Below are positions 17,151-25,967 of a stretch of 64,000 nucleotides of DNA, in pieces. Position 1 is the stretch's first letter, and every line of letters starts with the position of its first letter. The stretch is taken from the NCBI RefSeq assembly GCF_000377705.1, contig NZ_KB898630.1, forward strand, positions 104,485 through 168,484. The letters run 5' to 3'. The notes beneath the pieces were generated by a model that was given only the letters and a program-made list of their open reading frames with translations, ran no database searches and was not told the DNA's origin. A program made the position numbers and the translations under genes. This DNA is from Salsuginibacillus kocurii DSM 18087 (GTDB lineage Bacteria; Bacillota; Bacilli; Bacillales; Marinococcaceae).

Positions 17151-19112
17151 TTAATTACTTTTCTTAAAATAATCCTGGCCAAGAGCCTGAATCTCCTGTA
17201 CTGCTTCAGGATTTTCAAGTGCTGACAAGTCACCCGCGTCTGTATTTAAAAAACCAGATCTTATAGCACGGCGCATCACTTTTGCATTTCGGGTTTTTGG
17301 TAAATCTGAAACAAAATAAATAGCTTTCGGTTTCAATGATTTACCTAGCTTTTCTCCGGCACGCTTTATCAACTCTTGTTTTAATTCTTCATTTTCGATT
17401 GCCTCACCCTTTGTAATCACAAAACAAATGGCTGCTTCACCTTTAACCTCATCTGGTATGCCAATAGTTCCTGCCTCAGCCACTGCAGGATGATCAACTA
17501 AAGCAGATTCCATCTCTGCAGGACCTAACCGTTTACCAGCAATATTTAAAATATCATCGGACCTGCCGGTAATTGCCCAAAATCCGTTTTCGTCTTTAGA
17601 GACCCAATCACCATGCACCCAAGTATCTGCAAAGCGGGACCAATACGTATTTTCATACCGCTCGGGTTCATTCCAAAATCCACGTGTCATTCCGACCCAA
17701 GGCTGCTTAATAACAAGCTCTCCTACTTCACCAGTAACCTCTTGCCCATGTTCATCGTACACCGCTGCGTCCATACCCGGGATAGGTGAATTAAAGGTCA
17801 CAGGACCAATTGGCTTTATAAGCATATTACCCAAGATCCCTCCGGAAATCTCTGTACCACCTGAATAGTTAAAAATGGGGATGCGTTTTTTCCCTACCTT
17901 CTCAAACAGCCAATGCCAAGGTTCAGGGTTCCAAGGCTCTCCTGTTGAACCGATCACTTCCAACGACGACAGGTCATGCTTTTCCACCCATTCATTTCCC
18001 TTTCTCATCAGCGCCCGAATCAAGGTCGGAGATATCCCCAGGTGGGTTACTTGATGCTTATCAATCAGCTTCCACATTCTGTCTGGTTCTGGATAATCAG
18101 GCGATCCTTCATACATGACGACAGCAGCTCCATTTAGTAAAGCCCCATAGACGAGAAATGGTCCCATCATCCAGCCCATGTCTGTAAACCAAAATAAGCG
18201 ATCCTTTTCTTTTACGTTCATACCAATTCCAGCATCGAATGCTGCTTTAACTGGAAAACCAGCGTGAGTATGAACAGCTCCTTTTGGCTGCCCGGTCGTC
18301 CCTGATGTATAAATTAGCATCATAGGGTCTTGAGTAGACATTTCTTCAGCTTCATACACTCTTTTCTTATCTGTCAGATCATTCCACTTCACGTCTCGCG
18401 ATTTGTTCCATGGGACATCTTTGCCAAGCCGACACACTATGACAACGGTTTCAATAGTGGGAACACCTTCTACCGCAAAATCGGCTTCTTTTTTCATTTC
18501 CACTTCTTTGCCCCGGCGCAGAAAGCCATCAGCAGTAATTAGCATTTTGGCTTCACAAGCATTCAGCCTTGTTCTTACTGCATCAGCGGCGTAACCAGAA
18601 AAAGCGGGGGCAAAGACTGCTCCGATTTTAGAAATGGCCAACATAGCAATCAACGTTTCAGGAAGCATAGGCATATAAATCCCAACAAGTTCACCGCGGG
18701 AAAGTCCTTTTTCTTTCAAACCATGAGCTGCTGCATCCACCTCAGCTTCTAGTTCTTTAAAACTGTACGTCCGAACTTCTCCATTTTCACTTTCCCATAT
18801 AAGTGCTTGATGATGGGCAGTTTGATCATTTTTCGCCCACTTCTCTAAAGCAGTCTGAACAACGTTTAGTTTTCCGTTAACAAACCATTCCGGCCATTGA
18901 TTACCTAAACCTAAATTCACCGTTTCATCATATGGTTCTTGCCATTCAACCCCTAACACTTTCTCTGCTTCAGCCCAAAACCACGAAATGTCTTTAATAG
19001 ATGCTTGATAAAAATCCTCATATGATTCATAACCTTGGTCATGCATCCATTGCTGAATTCGTGTCGCCTTTTTGTAAGCGTCGCTCGGGAACCAAACTGG
19101 TTTGTCAGTCAC
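17151..19112 (-). CDS. acetoacetyl-CoA synthetase-like AMP-forming acyl-CoA ligase
   Basis: A 653-residue adenylate-forming enzyme that joins an organic acid to CoA with ATP. It has the P-loop-like LIYTSGTTGQPKGAVHTHAG, the NYSGGTEISGG adenine-binding motif, HGDWVSKDENGFWAITGRSD and the hinge LNIAGKRLGPAEME, and the C-terminal lysine segment KTRNAKVMRR. An ACAS-type N-terminal extension of about 100 residues matches acetoacetyl-/acetyl-CoA synthetases. It is the last gene of a leucine-degradation operon, 35 nt after the carboxyltransferase, so converting the acetoacetate released by HMG-CoA lyase into acetoacetyl-CoA is the likely job. Propionate or acetate as substrate cannot be excluded. 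Confidence 0.8.
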   Translation of the reverse strand: MTDKPVWFPSDAYKKATRIQQWMHDQGYESYEDFYQASIKDISWFWAEAEKVLGVEWQEPYDETVNLGLGNQWPEWFVNGKLNVVQTALEKWAKNDQTAHHQALIWESENGEVRTYSFKELEAEVDAAAHGLKEKGLSRGELVGIYMPMLPETLIAMLAISKIGAVFAPAFSGYAADAVRTRLNACEAKMLITADGFLRRGKEVEMKKEADFAVEGVPTIETVVIVCRLGKDVPWNKSRDVKWNDLTDKKRVYEAEEMSTQDPMMLIYTSGTTGQPKGAVHTHAGFPVKAAFDAGIGMNVKEKDRLFWFTDMGWMMGPFLVYGALLNGAAVVMYEGSPDYPEPDRMWKLIDKHQVTHLGISPTLIRALMRKGNEWVEKHDLSSLEVIGSTGEPWNPEPWHWLFEKVGKKRIPIFNYSGGTEISGGILGNMLIKPIGPVTFNSPIPGMDAAVYDEHGQEVTGEVGELVIKQPWVGMTRGFWNEPERYENTYWSRFADTWVHGDWVSKDENGFWAITGRSDDILNIAGKRLGPAEMESALVDHPAVAEAGTIGIPDEVKGEAAICFVITKGEAIENEELKQELIKRAGEKLGKSLKPKAIYFVSDLPKTRNAKVMRRAIRSGFLNTDAGDLSALENPEAVQEIQALGQDYFKKSN

Positions 19113-19147
19113 TTTTATCAGCCACCTTCCACTAACGTTTACTTCTA

Positions 19148-20677
19148 TTATACTGGATATACTGCATGCTTTCGGGTAGAAAATGTCTGGTATTTATTCA
19201 TATACCCAACAAATCGGTTTATTAAATGGCTGCGTAATTGGTCTGGGTCGATAATATCATCAATGACTAATTCTGATGCCAATCGATAAATATCGATATT
19301 TTCTTGGTACTCTTTACGTTTTTCTTCTATAAAAGCGGACCTCTCCTCTTCCTCCAGCGACGCAATTTTATTAGCATATACAGCATTAACCGCGGCTTCA
19401 GGTCCCATCACAGCAATTTGGGCTGATGGTAAAGCAATGCAACAATCGGGCTCGAATGCAGGACCTGCCATAGCATACAATCCTGCTCCATATGCTTTTC
19501 GTACTATTACTGAAATTTTTGGGACAGTTGCTTCTGACATCGCAGCAATCATCTTAGCCCCGTGCCTGATGATTCCCGCTCGCTCCACTTTTGTGCCAAT
19601 CATAAACCCTGGGATGTCCGCTAAAAAAAGTAAGGGAATATTGAAAGCATCACATAAGGTAATAAAGCGGGCTCCTTTATCGGCAGAATCATGAAATAAT
19701 ACGCCGCCTTTAGCCTTTGGCTGATTGGCGACAATACCGACTGGTTTCCCATCAATACGGGCAAACGCTGTAATTAATTCCGGGGCAAACTTCTGTTTTA
19801 CTTCAAACATCGAATCTTCATCTATTAACCCATTAAGAAACGTATACATATCAAATGGAGCATTTTGATTTTCTGGAATAAGCTCAGCTAATGAAGTGTC
19901 CAATACTTTCGGGGGGATCGCCTTGGCAGTTGGCGCTTTTTCGGTAAAGTTTTCAGGCATAAAGGATAAATATCGACGGCCCAATTCAATTGCTTCTTCT
20001 TCATTGGCCGCAAGCACATCCCCACACCCTGAAACTTGACAGTGCATAGATGCTCCGCCCATTTCTTCAAGAGAAACTTTTTCCCCAATTACCATTTCAG
20101 CCATCCGTGGTGAGCCTAGATACATCGAAGCGTTCTTATCCACCATGATAACGAGATCACAAAAAGCCGGTATGTAAGCTCCACCAGCAGCTGAAGGCCC
20201 AAAAAGAATGCATACTTGTGGTACTTGGCCTGATAATTTCACTTGATTGTGAAAAATCCTTCCGGCCCCGCGCCGATTTGGAAACATTTCGATTTGGTCG
20301 GTGATGCGTGCTCCAGCCGAGTCAACAAGATACAGCATCGGCGCTCCGATTTTTTCTGCTGTTTCTTGAACCCGAATAATCTTTTCTACTGTACGTGCCC
20401 CCCAGGAACCTGCTTTAATTGTAGAATCATTGGCCATAAAACATACCGTACGTCCATCTATCTTGCCGGTGCCTGTAACTACCCCATCAGCCGGTAACCC
20501 TTCAGCCATTACATTAGCAAACTTTCCGTCTTCATTTTCAATCCCATCATCTAAAAGTAATTCAAGACGTTTCCTCGCAAACAGTTTCCCTTTTTCTTCG
20601 TTCTTTTCATGATATTTGTCTGAACCGCCTTGTTCAATATCATCCAACCGTTCTTTCAGTTCTTCCTTCCAACTCAT
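19148..20677 (-). CDS. acyl-CoA carboxylase beta subunit (methylcrotonyl-CoA carboxylase type)
   Basis: The 509-residue carboxyltransferase half of a biotin-dependent acyl-CoA carboxylase. It moves CO2 from carboxybiotin to the acyl-CoA. Visible features are the N-terminal crotonase-like half with FGPSAAGGAYIPAFCD and the C-terminal half with PGFMIGTKVERAGIIRHGAKM and KAYGAGLYAM. Together with the separate biotin carboxylase and carrier upstream in the operon it should form 3-methylcrotonyl-CoA carboxylase; propionyl-CoA carboxylase is the main alternative. It corresponds to YngE of B. subtilis. Confidence 0.85.
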   Translation of the reverse strand: MSWKEELKERLDDIEQGGSDKYHEKNEEKGKLFARKRLELLLDDGIENEDGKFANVMAEGLPADGVVTGTGKIDGRTVCFMANDSTIKAGSWGARTVEKIIRVQETAEKIGAPMLYLVDSAGARITDQIEMFPNRRGAGRIFHNQVKLSGQVPQVCILFGPSAAGGAYIPAFCDLVIMVDKNASMYLGSPRMAEMVIGEKVSLEEMGGASMHCQVSGCGDVLAANEEEAIELGRRYLSFMPENFTEKAPTAKAIPPKVLDTSLAELIPENQNAPFDMYTFLNGLIDEDSMFEVKQKFAPELITAFARIDGKPVGIVANQPKAKGGVLFHDSADKGARFITLCDAFNIPLLFLADIPGFMIGTKVERAGIIRHGAKMIAAMSEATVPKISVIVRKAYGAGLYAMAGPAFEPDCCIALPSAQIAVMGPEAAVNAVYANKIASLEEEERSAFIEEKRKEYQENIDIYRLASELVIDDIIDPDQLRSHLINRFVGYMNKYQTFSTRKHAVYPV

Positions 20678-20695
20678 AGCCTATACCTCCTGCCT

Positions 20696-21478
20696 TCATT
20701 CTCCCGTGTACTGAGGGGGTCTCTTTTCTTTGAAAGCCTGTAAACCTTCGAGGCGATCTTTCGTATGGAGAACCGTTTTGTACGCTTCCTCTTCTTTGTC
20801 TAACGCTTGAGCAAGTGGCAAATCAATGCCTTGGTCAACCGCACGTTTCACTGCGCGCACTGCCACAGGACCATTGTTTCGTATTTTCCGTGCAAGATCT
20901 AACGCCTTATATTCCACAGAGCTGCTGGCCACGGCGTATTCACATAAACCAAGTTCTGCAGCCTCTTCCCCGGATAGTTTTCGTGCCGTATATATGAGCT
21001 CTTTTGCTTTTCCTTTACCTATTAAGCGCGGCAAACGCTGCGTGCCTCCAGCACCAGGTACAATCGCAAGTGCTGTTTCGGTTAACCCGTACTTCCCTTC
21101 CTTAGCTGCAATCCGAATATCACATGCCAGAGCCAGTTCTAACCCTCCTCCAAGGGCAGTGCCATTCATACATGCAAGTACTGGCTGGGGAAGGTCCTCT
21201 GTTCTTTGAATAGCAGAGCGGACCTTTTCAACCGTTTCATTAGCTTGTTGTGTAGTCATCGTCCGCCGTTCTTTTAAATCAGCTCCAGCTGAAAAAATGC
21301 GGTTCCCAGCTCCTTTAATGATAACAACATGCACATCACGCCTTTTCTTAACGACTTCTAAAGCTTCCAACCACTCTTCTAGCAATTGTACGGAAAATGA
21401 ATTAGCAGCCTCAGGACGATTAAGAGTAAGTCGTATGATATTAGGTTCAAGTTCTTCTAGTAGTACCAGCTTCTGCAT
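20696..21478 (-). CDS. enoyl-CoA hydratase (methylglutaconyl-CoA hydratase type)
   Basis: A 260-residue crotonase-family enzyme that would hydrate 3-methylglutaconyl-CoA to HMG-CoA. Oxyanion-hole segments are NRIFSAGADLKER (about residues 58-70) and LGGGLELALACDIRIA (about residues 107-122), and the catalytic-Glu region is LTETALAIVPGAGGTQRLPR. The start overlaps the stop of the upstream HMG-CoA lyase gene by one base, indicating translational coupling. Operon context (YngF in B. subtilis) decides the substrate; sequence alone gives only the family. Confidence 0.87.
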   Translation of the reverse strand: MQKLVLLEELEPNIIRLTLNRPEAANSFSVQLLEEWLEALEVVKKRRDVHVVIIKGAGNRIFSAGADLKERRTMTTQQANETVEKVRSAIQRTEDLPQPVLACMNGTALGGGLELALACDIRIAAKEGKYGLTETALAIVPGAGGTQRLPRLIGKGKAKELIYTARKLSGEEAAELGLCEYAVASSSVEYKALDLARKIRNNGPVAVRAVKRAVDQGIDLPLAQALDKEEEAYKTVLHTKDRLEGLQAFKEKRPPQYTGE

Positions 21479-22404
21479 TAATCTCCGCCTCCTTTATTCC
21501 CCGGCTCTCCACTACGGTAAATGCTTAACGCTCTGCTGGTAAGCGGCCTGCTGACGTGCTGGCTGATTCTTTCCGCCGCTTGTACAAGTTTTTCTTCCTT
21601 CACTCCGGTCTGGATGCCCATTTGTTTACACATATACACTACATCTTCCGTAGCTACATTCCCTGCCGCTCCCGGGGCATAAGGGCAGCCACCTAATCCG
21701 CCGCACGCTCCGTCAAATGTGGTAATGCCGTGTTGGAGACCTGTTAACGTATTTGCCAAAGCAGTGCCTCTTGTATCATGGAAATGCAGAGCAAGGCTTT
21801 CTCTAGGTAACGTTTGCAAAAATGTGGATAGTACATTTTCCACTTGAGTGGGGCCTGCTACACCAATGGTATCCCCTAAAGAGACTTCGCGGCAGCCAAA
21901 ATCTAATAATTTTTCAGTAACTGCAAGGGCATGAGCAGGAGATATTGTCCCTTCATATGGACAGCCAAACACGGTAGAGACATAACCGCGTACGGATTTA
22001 CCAGCATGCAACGCTTCATCGATAACTTCTTTTAATACAGGATAGGTCGCTTCTATGGTTTTGTTTATATTTTTACGGTTATGCGTGTCGCTGGCTGACA
22101 TAAATACAGAAACCTCATCAACATTAGCTTCAAGCGCCCCTTCCAGCCCTTTCATGTTCGGTACAAGCGCCGCATAAGTTACGCCTTTTTTTCGTTTCAC
22201 CTGTTGAACTACGTCTTTTGCATCGTTTAAGGCTGGAACCCACTTGGGATGAACAAATGAAGTTAATTCAATATATGAAAGCCCGCTATCCACTAACGCA
22301 TGAATCCATGCCACTTTATCTTCCGTAGACACTATAGCCTTTTCATTTTGAAGTCCGTCTCTAGGTCCGACCTCTACTAACGAGACTTGCTCTGGAACGT
22401 CCAT
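21478..22404 (-). CDS. hydroxymethylglutaryl-CoA lyase
   Basis: A TIM-barrel lyase of about 308 residues that splits HMG-CoA to acetoacetate and acetyl-CoA. It has the N-terminal VEVGPRDGLQNE, metal-binding LHFHDTRGTALAN and the catalytic Cys in the family signature GGLGGCPYAPGAAGN. I chose the ATG at 22404, preceded by AAGGGGG at 5 nt; an ATG eight codons earlier overlaps the carrier gene. It corresponds to YngG of B. subtilis and follows the biotin carrier gene in the operon. Confidence 0.92.
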   Translation of the reverse strand: MDVPEQVSLVEVGPRDGLQNEKAIVSTEDKVAWIHALVDSGLSYIELTSFVHPKWVPALNDAKDVVQQVKRKKGVTYAALVPNMKGLEGALEANVDEVSVFMSASDTHNRKNINKTIEATYPVLKEVIDEALHAGKSVRGYVSTVFGCPYEGTISPAHALAVTEKLLDFGCREVSLGDTIGVAGPTQVENVLSTFLQTLPRESLALHFHDTRGTALANTLTGLQHGITTFDGACGGLGGCPYAPGAAGNVATEDVVYMCKQMGIQTGVKEEKLVQAAERISQHVSRPLTSRALSIYRSGEPGNKGGGD

Positions 22405-22420
22405 TTTTTCCCCCTTACGC

Positions 22421-22633
22421 TTATTCAATATCCATTAATGGGTCGCCTTCATCTACAAAATCGCCCTCTTGCTTGTGTAATTTTTTCACTGTGCCACCCG
22501 CTTCTGCTGTGATTGGAATCTCCATTTTCATCGATTCTAAAATCACAACTTCTTCCCCTGATTTAACACTCTCTCCTTTACCTGCTAGAACTTTACAAAT
22601 ATTTCCGGCCATAGAAGCGTATATGGTTGCCAT
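22421..22633 (-). CDS. biotin carrier protein (biotinyl-lipoyl domain)
   Basis: A 70-residue stand-alone biotinyl domain. The biotinylation motif ESMKMEIP places the acceptor Lys at residue 36. It shuttles CO2 between the biotin carboxylase and carboxyltransferase. The ATG at 22633 is chosen because AGGAGG precedes it; a longer frame reads upstream into the biotin carboxylase gene and is not meaningful. It is 16 nt after the biotin carboxylase stop. It matches YngHB, which in Bacillus is likewise split from the carboxylase. Confidence 0.92.
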   Translation of the reverse strand: MATIYASMAGNICKVLAGKGESVKSGEEVVILESMKMEIPITAEAGGTVKKLHKQEGDFVDEGDPLMDIE

Positions 22634-22649
22634 CGTAATTCCTCCTGCT

Positions 22650-24008
22650 TTACTGATTTTTGTATAACGTTTTATGTTGAACATCTTGAATAAAGGAAGT
22701 AGTCGCCTTGCCTGCTTGAAAGGTCTCATCCTCTAATGCTTTTATTAAAAACGGAATATTTGTTTTAATCCCTTCAACTTCATAAGCTTTTAATGCTTTA
22801 ACTAGAAGCTGAATAGCTTCTGCTCTTCCATCATGTGTTGCAATTACCTTTGCAAGAAGTGGATCGTAGTAAGGAGTCACTTTTGTTCCTTCCCGAACCC
22901 AGCATTCGTGACGAATTCCTGTAAGTTCTGGCTGAAGCCACTTTGTAATCGTCCCAGGAGATGGGAAAAATTTAACCGGGTCTTCTGCATAAATGCGAGC
23001 TTCAATGGAAGCTCCTTTCATTCCTATCTCCTTTTGGCTAAGGAGCAACTTCTCTCCAGCTGCAATACGAAGCTGTTCCTCCACAAGATCAACTCCAGTT
23101 ACTTCTTCGGTGACTGGATGTTCAACTTGTAAGCGCGTATTCATTTCAAGAAAATAAAAAGTCCCATCTGGCTCAACTAAAAATTCAAGTGTGCCAATAT
23201 TGGTATACCGAAGCGCGGTAGCTGCTTGCACTGCTGTCTCACCCATTTTTTTACGAAGTGATTCTTTCATGGTTGGTGCAGGAGATTCTTCGACCACTTT
23301 TTGATGCCGGCGTTGAATTGAACAATCTCTTTCGCCTAGATGGACACAATTCCCATCTTGATCAGCAGCTATTTGTATTTCTATATGGCGAGGGTTTCTT
23401 ATTGCTTTTTCTATATACATGGTGTCGTTACCAAAGAAGTTCGCTGCTCTTTTTTTATTTCCTGCAAAAGCTTTCCGCAGCTCTTGTTCTGTACTAGCGA
23501 GTTCCATACCGATGCCACCGCCCCCGGCAGAAGCTTTCAGCATGACAGGATAGCCAAGCTGCTCTGCTGCTTTTACAGCTTCATCTTCATTTTGATAAGG
23601 CAGCGGTAAACCTGGTATAACAGGAATGCCGGCTGCTTCCATAGCTGTTCTCGCCTCAATCTTACTTCCCATCTTCCGGATGATGTGTGGTGAAGGTCCT
23701 ATAAAGATAATCCCTAATTCGCTGCATTTTTCGGCAAAATATGCATTTTCAGATAATAGACCGTAACCTGGATGGAGAGCTTGAGCTCCAGCTGTCTGAA
23801 CCACTTCAAGTACCTTCTCTACGTTCAGATAGCTTTCCTGTACTTTCGCAGGACCTAGCAGGTAAGCTTCGTCTGCCATTTGCACGTGTAAAGCGTCAGC
23901 ATCAGCTTCAGAAAATACAGCTACCGTGCGTATTCCTAACTTGTTACACGTTCTAATAATTCTGCAAGCTACTTCGCCGCGATTTGCAATTAATATTTTC
24001 TCAAACAT
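22650..24008 (-). CDS. biotin carboxylase subunit of acyl-CoA carboxylase
   Basis: A 452-residue ATP-grasp enzyme that carboxylates biotin with bicarbonate and ATP. It starts with the family signature KILIANRGEVACRI, has the ATP-binding glycine loop KASAGGGGIGM, HIEIQIAADQDGN, and the catalytic FLEMNTRLQVEHPVTE near residue 290. It ends just after the biotin carboxylase C-terminal domain, with no fused biotinyl domain; the carrier is the next gene. It should be the alpha subunit of methylcrotonyl-CoA carboxylase in this operon. Confidence 0.92.
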   Translation of the reverse strand: MFEKILIANRGEVACRIIRTCNKLGIRTVAVFSEADADALHVQMADEAYLLGPAKVQESYLNVEKVLEVVQTAGAQALHPGYGLLSENAYFAEKCSELGIIFIGPSPHIIRKMGSKIEARTAMEAAGIPVIPGLPLPYQNEDEAVKAAEQLGYPVMLKASAGGGGIGMELASTEQELRKAFAGNKKRAANFFGNDTMYIEKAIRNPRHIEIQIAADQDGNCVHLGERDCSIQRRHQKVVEESPAPTMKESLRKKMGETAVQAATALRYTNIGTLEFLVEPDGTFYFLEMNTRLQVEHPVTEEVTGVDLVEEQLRIAAGEKLLLSQKEIGMKGASIEARIYAEDPVKFFPSPGTITKWLQPELTGIRHECWVREGTKVTPYYDPLLAKVIATHDGRAEAIQLLVKALKAYEVEGIKTNIPFLIKALEDETFQAGKATTSFIQDVQHKTLYKNQ

Positions 24009-24077
24009 TGCAGACCTCCAATTCTACACATTTTAAACAGATTCTTTAATGGCGGGGTAGAAACTGACTATCCTGCG

Positions 24078-25220
24078 TTAACAACCAAGCTGTCTAGCAA
24101 TAACCATCCGCTGAATCTCTGAAGTCCCTTCACCTATTTCCATAAGTTTTGTGTCCCGGAGCATCCGCTCAATTTCATACTCTCTCATATATCCATAGCC
24201 GCCATGGATTTGTAAAGCTTCATTGCAAACCCGAGTGGCCATTTCTGAAGCAAATAGTTTGGCAAATGAGGCTTCTTTGGCAAATGGCTTTTCTTCATCT
24301 TTCAGCCAGGCAGCCTTTAACACCATATTGCGTGCCAACTCAATCTCCATTGCCATATTGGCTAACTTAAACTGAATGGCTTGAAATTTTGAAATTTGCT
24401 GACCAAATTGTTTACGTTCCTTTGAGTACTCAAGGGCTCTGTCAAACGCTGCCTGAGCGATTCCTACTGCAAGGGCTGCGATAGATATTCGTCCACCATC
24501 CAGCGTATAAAGAAATTGATTAAACCCTCGCTGTGGATCCCCTAATACATTCTCTTCTGGTATCTGGACATTATCTAACACCAGTTCTGACGTATTTGAA
24601 CCCCGCACCCCCATTTTTTCGTACGGACTTGTAATGGTGAAACCCGCAACATCAGTAGGCACAATAAATGCTCCGATTCGATTGCGGCCATCTTCTTTTT
24701 TTCCAGATACTGCGGTTACAATGACTGTACGAGCATAAGAGGCATTGGTGATCCAGCATTTCTCTCCATTGATACTATATTCTCCGTTGTTATACGTTGC
24801 TTTTGTTTGTGTTCCACCTGCATCTGAACCGGCATTAGGTTCCGTCAATCCAAAAGCTCCCAGTGCTTTTCCTTCTGCAAGCGGAACAAGGTACTCTTGC
24901 TTTTGTTTCTCCGTCCCAAAATAGTAAATAGGACTAGCGCCCAGCGACACAGCGGCTGCGTAGCTAAGTCCGGTACTACCACAGGCACGGCCAATTTCTT
25001 CTACTGCGACTGCGTAAGAAACTGTATCACCGCCAGCACCGCCGTATTTTTCTGGGATTGGGAGCCCTAATAGGCCGAGCTCACCCATTTTTTCAAATGA
25101 TTCTTCTGGAAAACGAGCTTCCTTGTCTACTTCCTGAGCTTTAGGAGCAATCTCAGCCTGGGCAAAATCTCGCACCATCGTTTTAATCATTTGTTGTTCT
25201 TTTGTTAATTCAAAGTTCAC
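24078..25220 (-). CDS. acyl-CoA dehydrogenase (isovaleryl-CoA role by context)
   Basis: A 380-residue FAD flavoenzyme that oxidises an acyl-CoA to the trans-2-enoyl-CoA and passes electrons to ETF. Features include FGLTEPNAGSDAGG, WITNASYA, RKQFGQQISKFQAIQ and IHGGYGYMREYEIERMLRD. Glu347, in MREYE, is at the catalytic-base position of short/medium-chain enzymes, whereas isovaleryl-CoA dehydrogenases usually use a Glu on another helix (here LDGGRIS has Gly). The first gene of the leucine operon, equivalent to YngJ; context suggests isovaleryl-CoA as substrate, the active site leaves butyryl-type substrates open. GGGGGACATGAAGTG-like purines precede the start. Confidence 0.85.
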   Translation of the reverse strand: MNFELTKEQQMIKTMVRDFAQAEIAPKAQEVDKEARFPEESFEKMGELGLLGLPIPEKYGGAGGDTVSYAVAVEEIGRACGSTGLSYAAAVSLGASPIYYFGTEKQKQEYLVPLAEGKALGAFGLTEPNAGSDAGGTQTKATYNNGEYSINGEKCWITNASYARTVIVTAVSGKKEDGRNRIGAFIVPTDVAGFTITSPYEKMGVRGSNTSELVLDNVQIPEENVLGDPQRGFNQFLYTLDGGRISIAALAVGIAQAAFDRALEYSKERKQFGQQISKFQAIQFKLANMAMEIELARNMVLKAAWLKDEEKPFAKEASFAKLFASEMATRVCNEALQIHGGYGYMREYEIERMLRDTKLMEIGEGTSEIQRMVIARQLGC

Positions 25221-25493
25221 TTCATGTCCCCCTCCCTGATTTTAACGATCGTCCACCGGTTCTTTAAGGGCATATAGCAGCCATCAGTTCTCAACAAAAG
25301 CACCTGGAACACTTACTTAAACTACCCTTTTAGACCATCCTCAGCGAGGCAGCATACTGAACGACCGCTCAACTCAAAACCCTAATTATGACACGGTTTA
25401 ACCGTGCCTCCATCATTTCTATAGTCGTTATCTGGGTGCTTTTCATGAAGGTTTTCCTCTCCATATAAAATTTTAGCATGGATCTGGAATATT

Positions 25494-25507
25494 TGAAACC
25501 GCTTTCA
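25494..25507 (-). promoter_or_regulatory. CcpA cre site upstream of the leucine-degradation operon
   Basis: TGAAACCGCTTTCA matches the Bacillus cre consensus TGWAANCGNTNWCA at every fixed position. It sits in a larger inverted repeat, TTTGAAA-CCGC-TTTCAAA. It lies about 275 bases upstream of the acyl-CoA dehydrogenase start. On the minus strand a TTTACA and a TAATAA about 16 nt apart precede it, so CcpA bound here would block transcription just downstream of that possible promoter. Confidence 0.8.
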
Positions 25508-25967
25508 AACTAATTATTAACAATTCTATAGTTTTTGTAAAAAACATGTTATCTAGTCCTGTCGAAAAGGGAATGGAATACAGGAAAACTACAAAGAAGC
25601 CCAAAATAAAAATAGCACATGCATTTTGGGTAGCTGCTTCTCTCTACCATCATATAACCTGCCGAGAGAGTAGTCTGTCTTATTCAGTGTTTTTTGATGG
25701 CACAGAGCAGGAGTTAGCAGCATAAATATAGAAGTTTAAACTTTAAGCCAACAGACGGGTGGTTGTTACATGAAAAATACATGTTCACACGCATAGACCA
25801 CTATAAGTTGGTAAAAGGGATAAATTTTCTATTATGCGGTGTATATGCCTTCTAGAAGTGGCAGAGTAAGGTCCTCGTTTTCTAACTAGACCCTTATAGC
25901 TCACCTTTAACAAAATGGCATGCTATACTTGTAGAAGACCCAGCGTTGGCAAAGGAGGCCGAACGAG
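25508..25967. other. intergenic stretch between leucine operon and lemA
   Basis: About 460 bases between divergent genes. The left part holds the possible promoter of the leucine operon; the right end holds the lemA ribosome binding site and TATACT at about 25923. I see no reading frame or structured RNA between. Confidence 0.4.

Noticed and set aside
25221..25493. Riboswitch or T-box leader before the leucine operon
   Set aside because: No T-box sequence, terminator/antiterminator pair or known aptamer motif could be recognised; the cre site explains regulation more simply.
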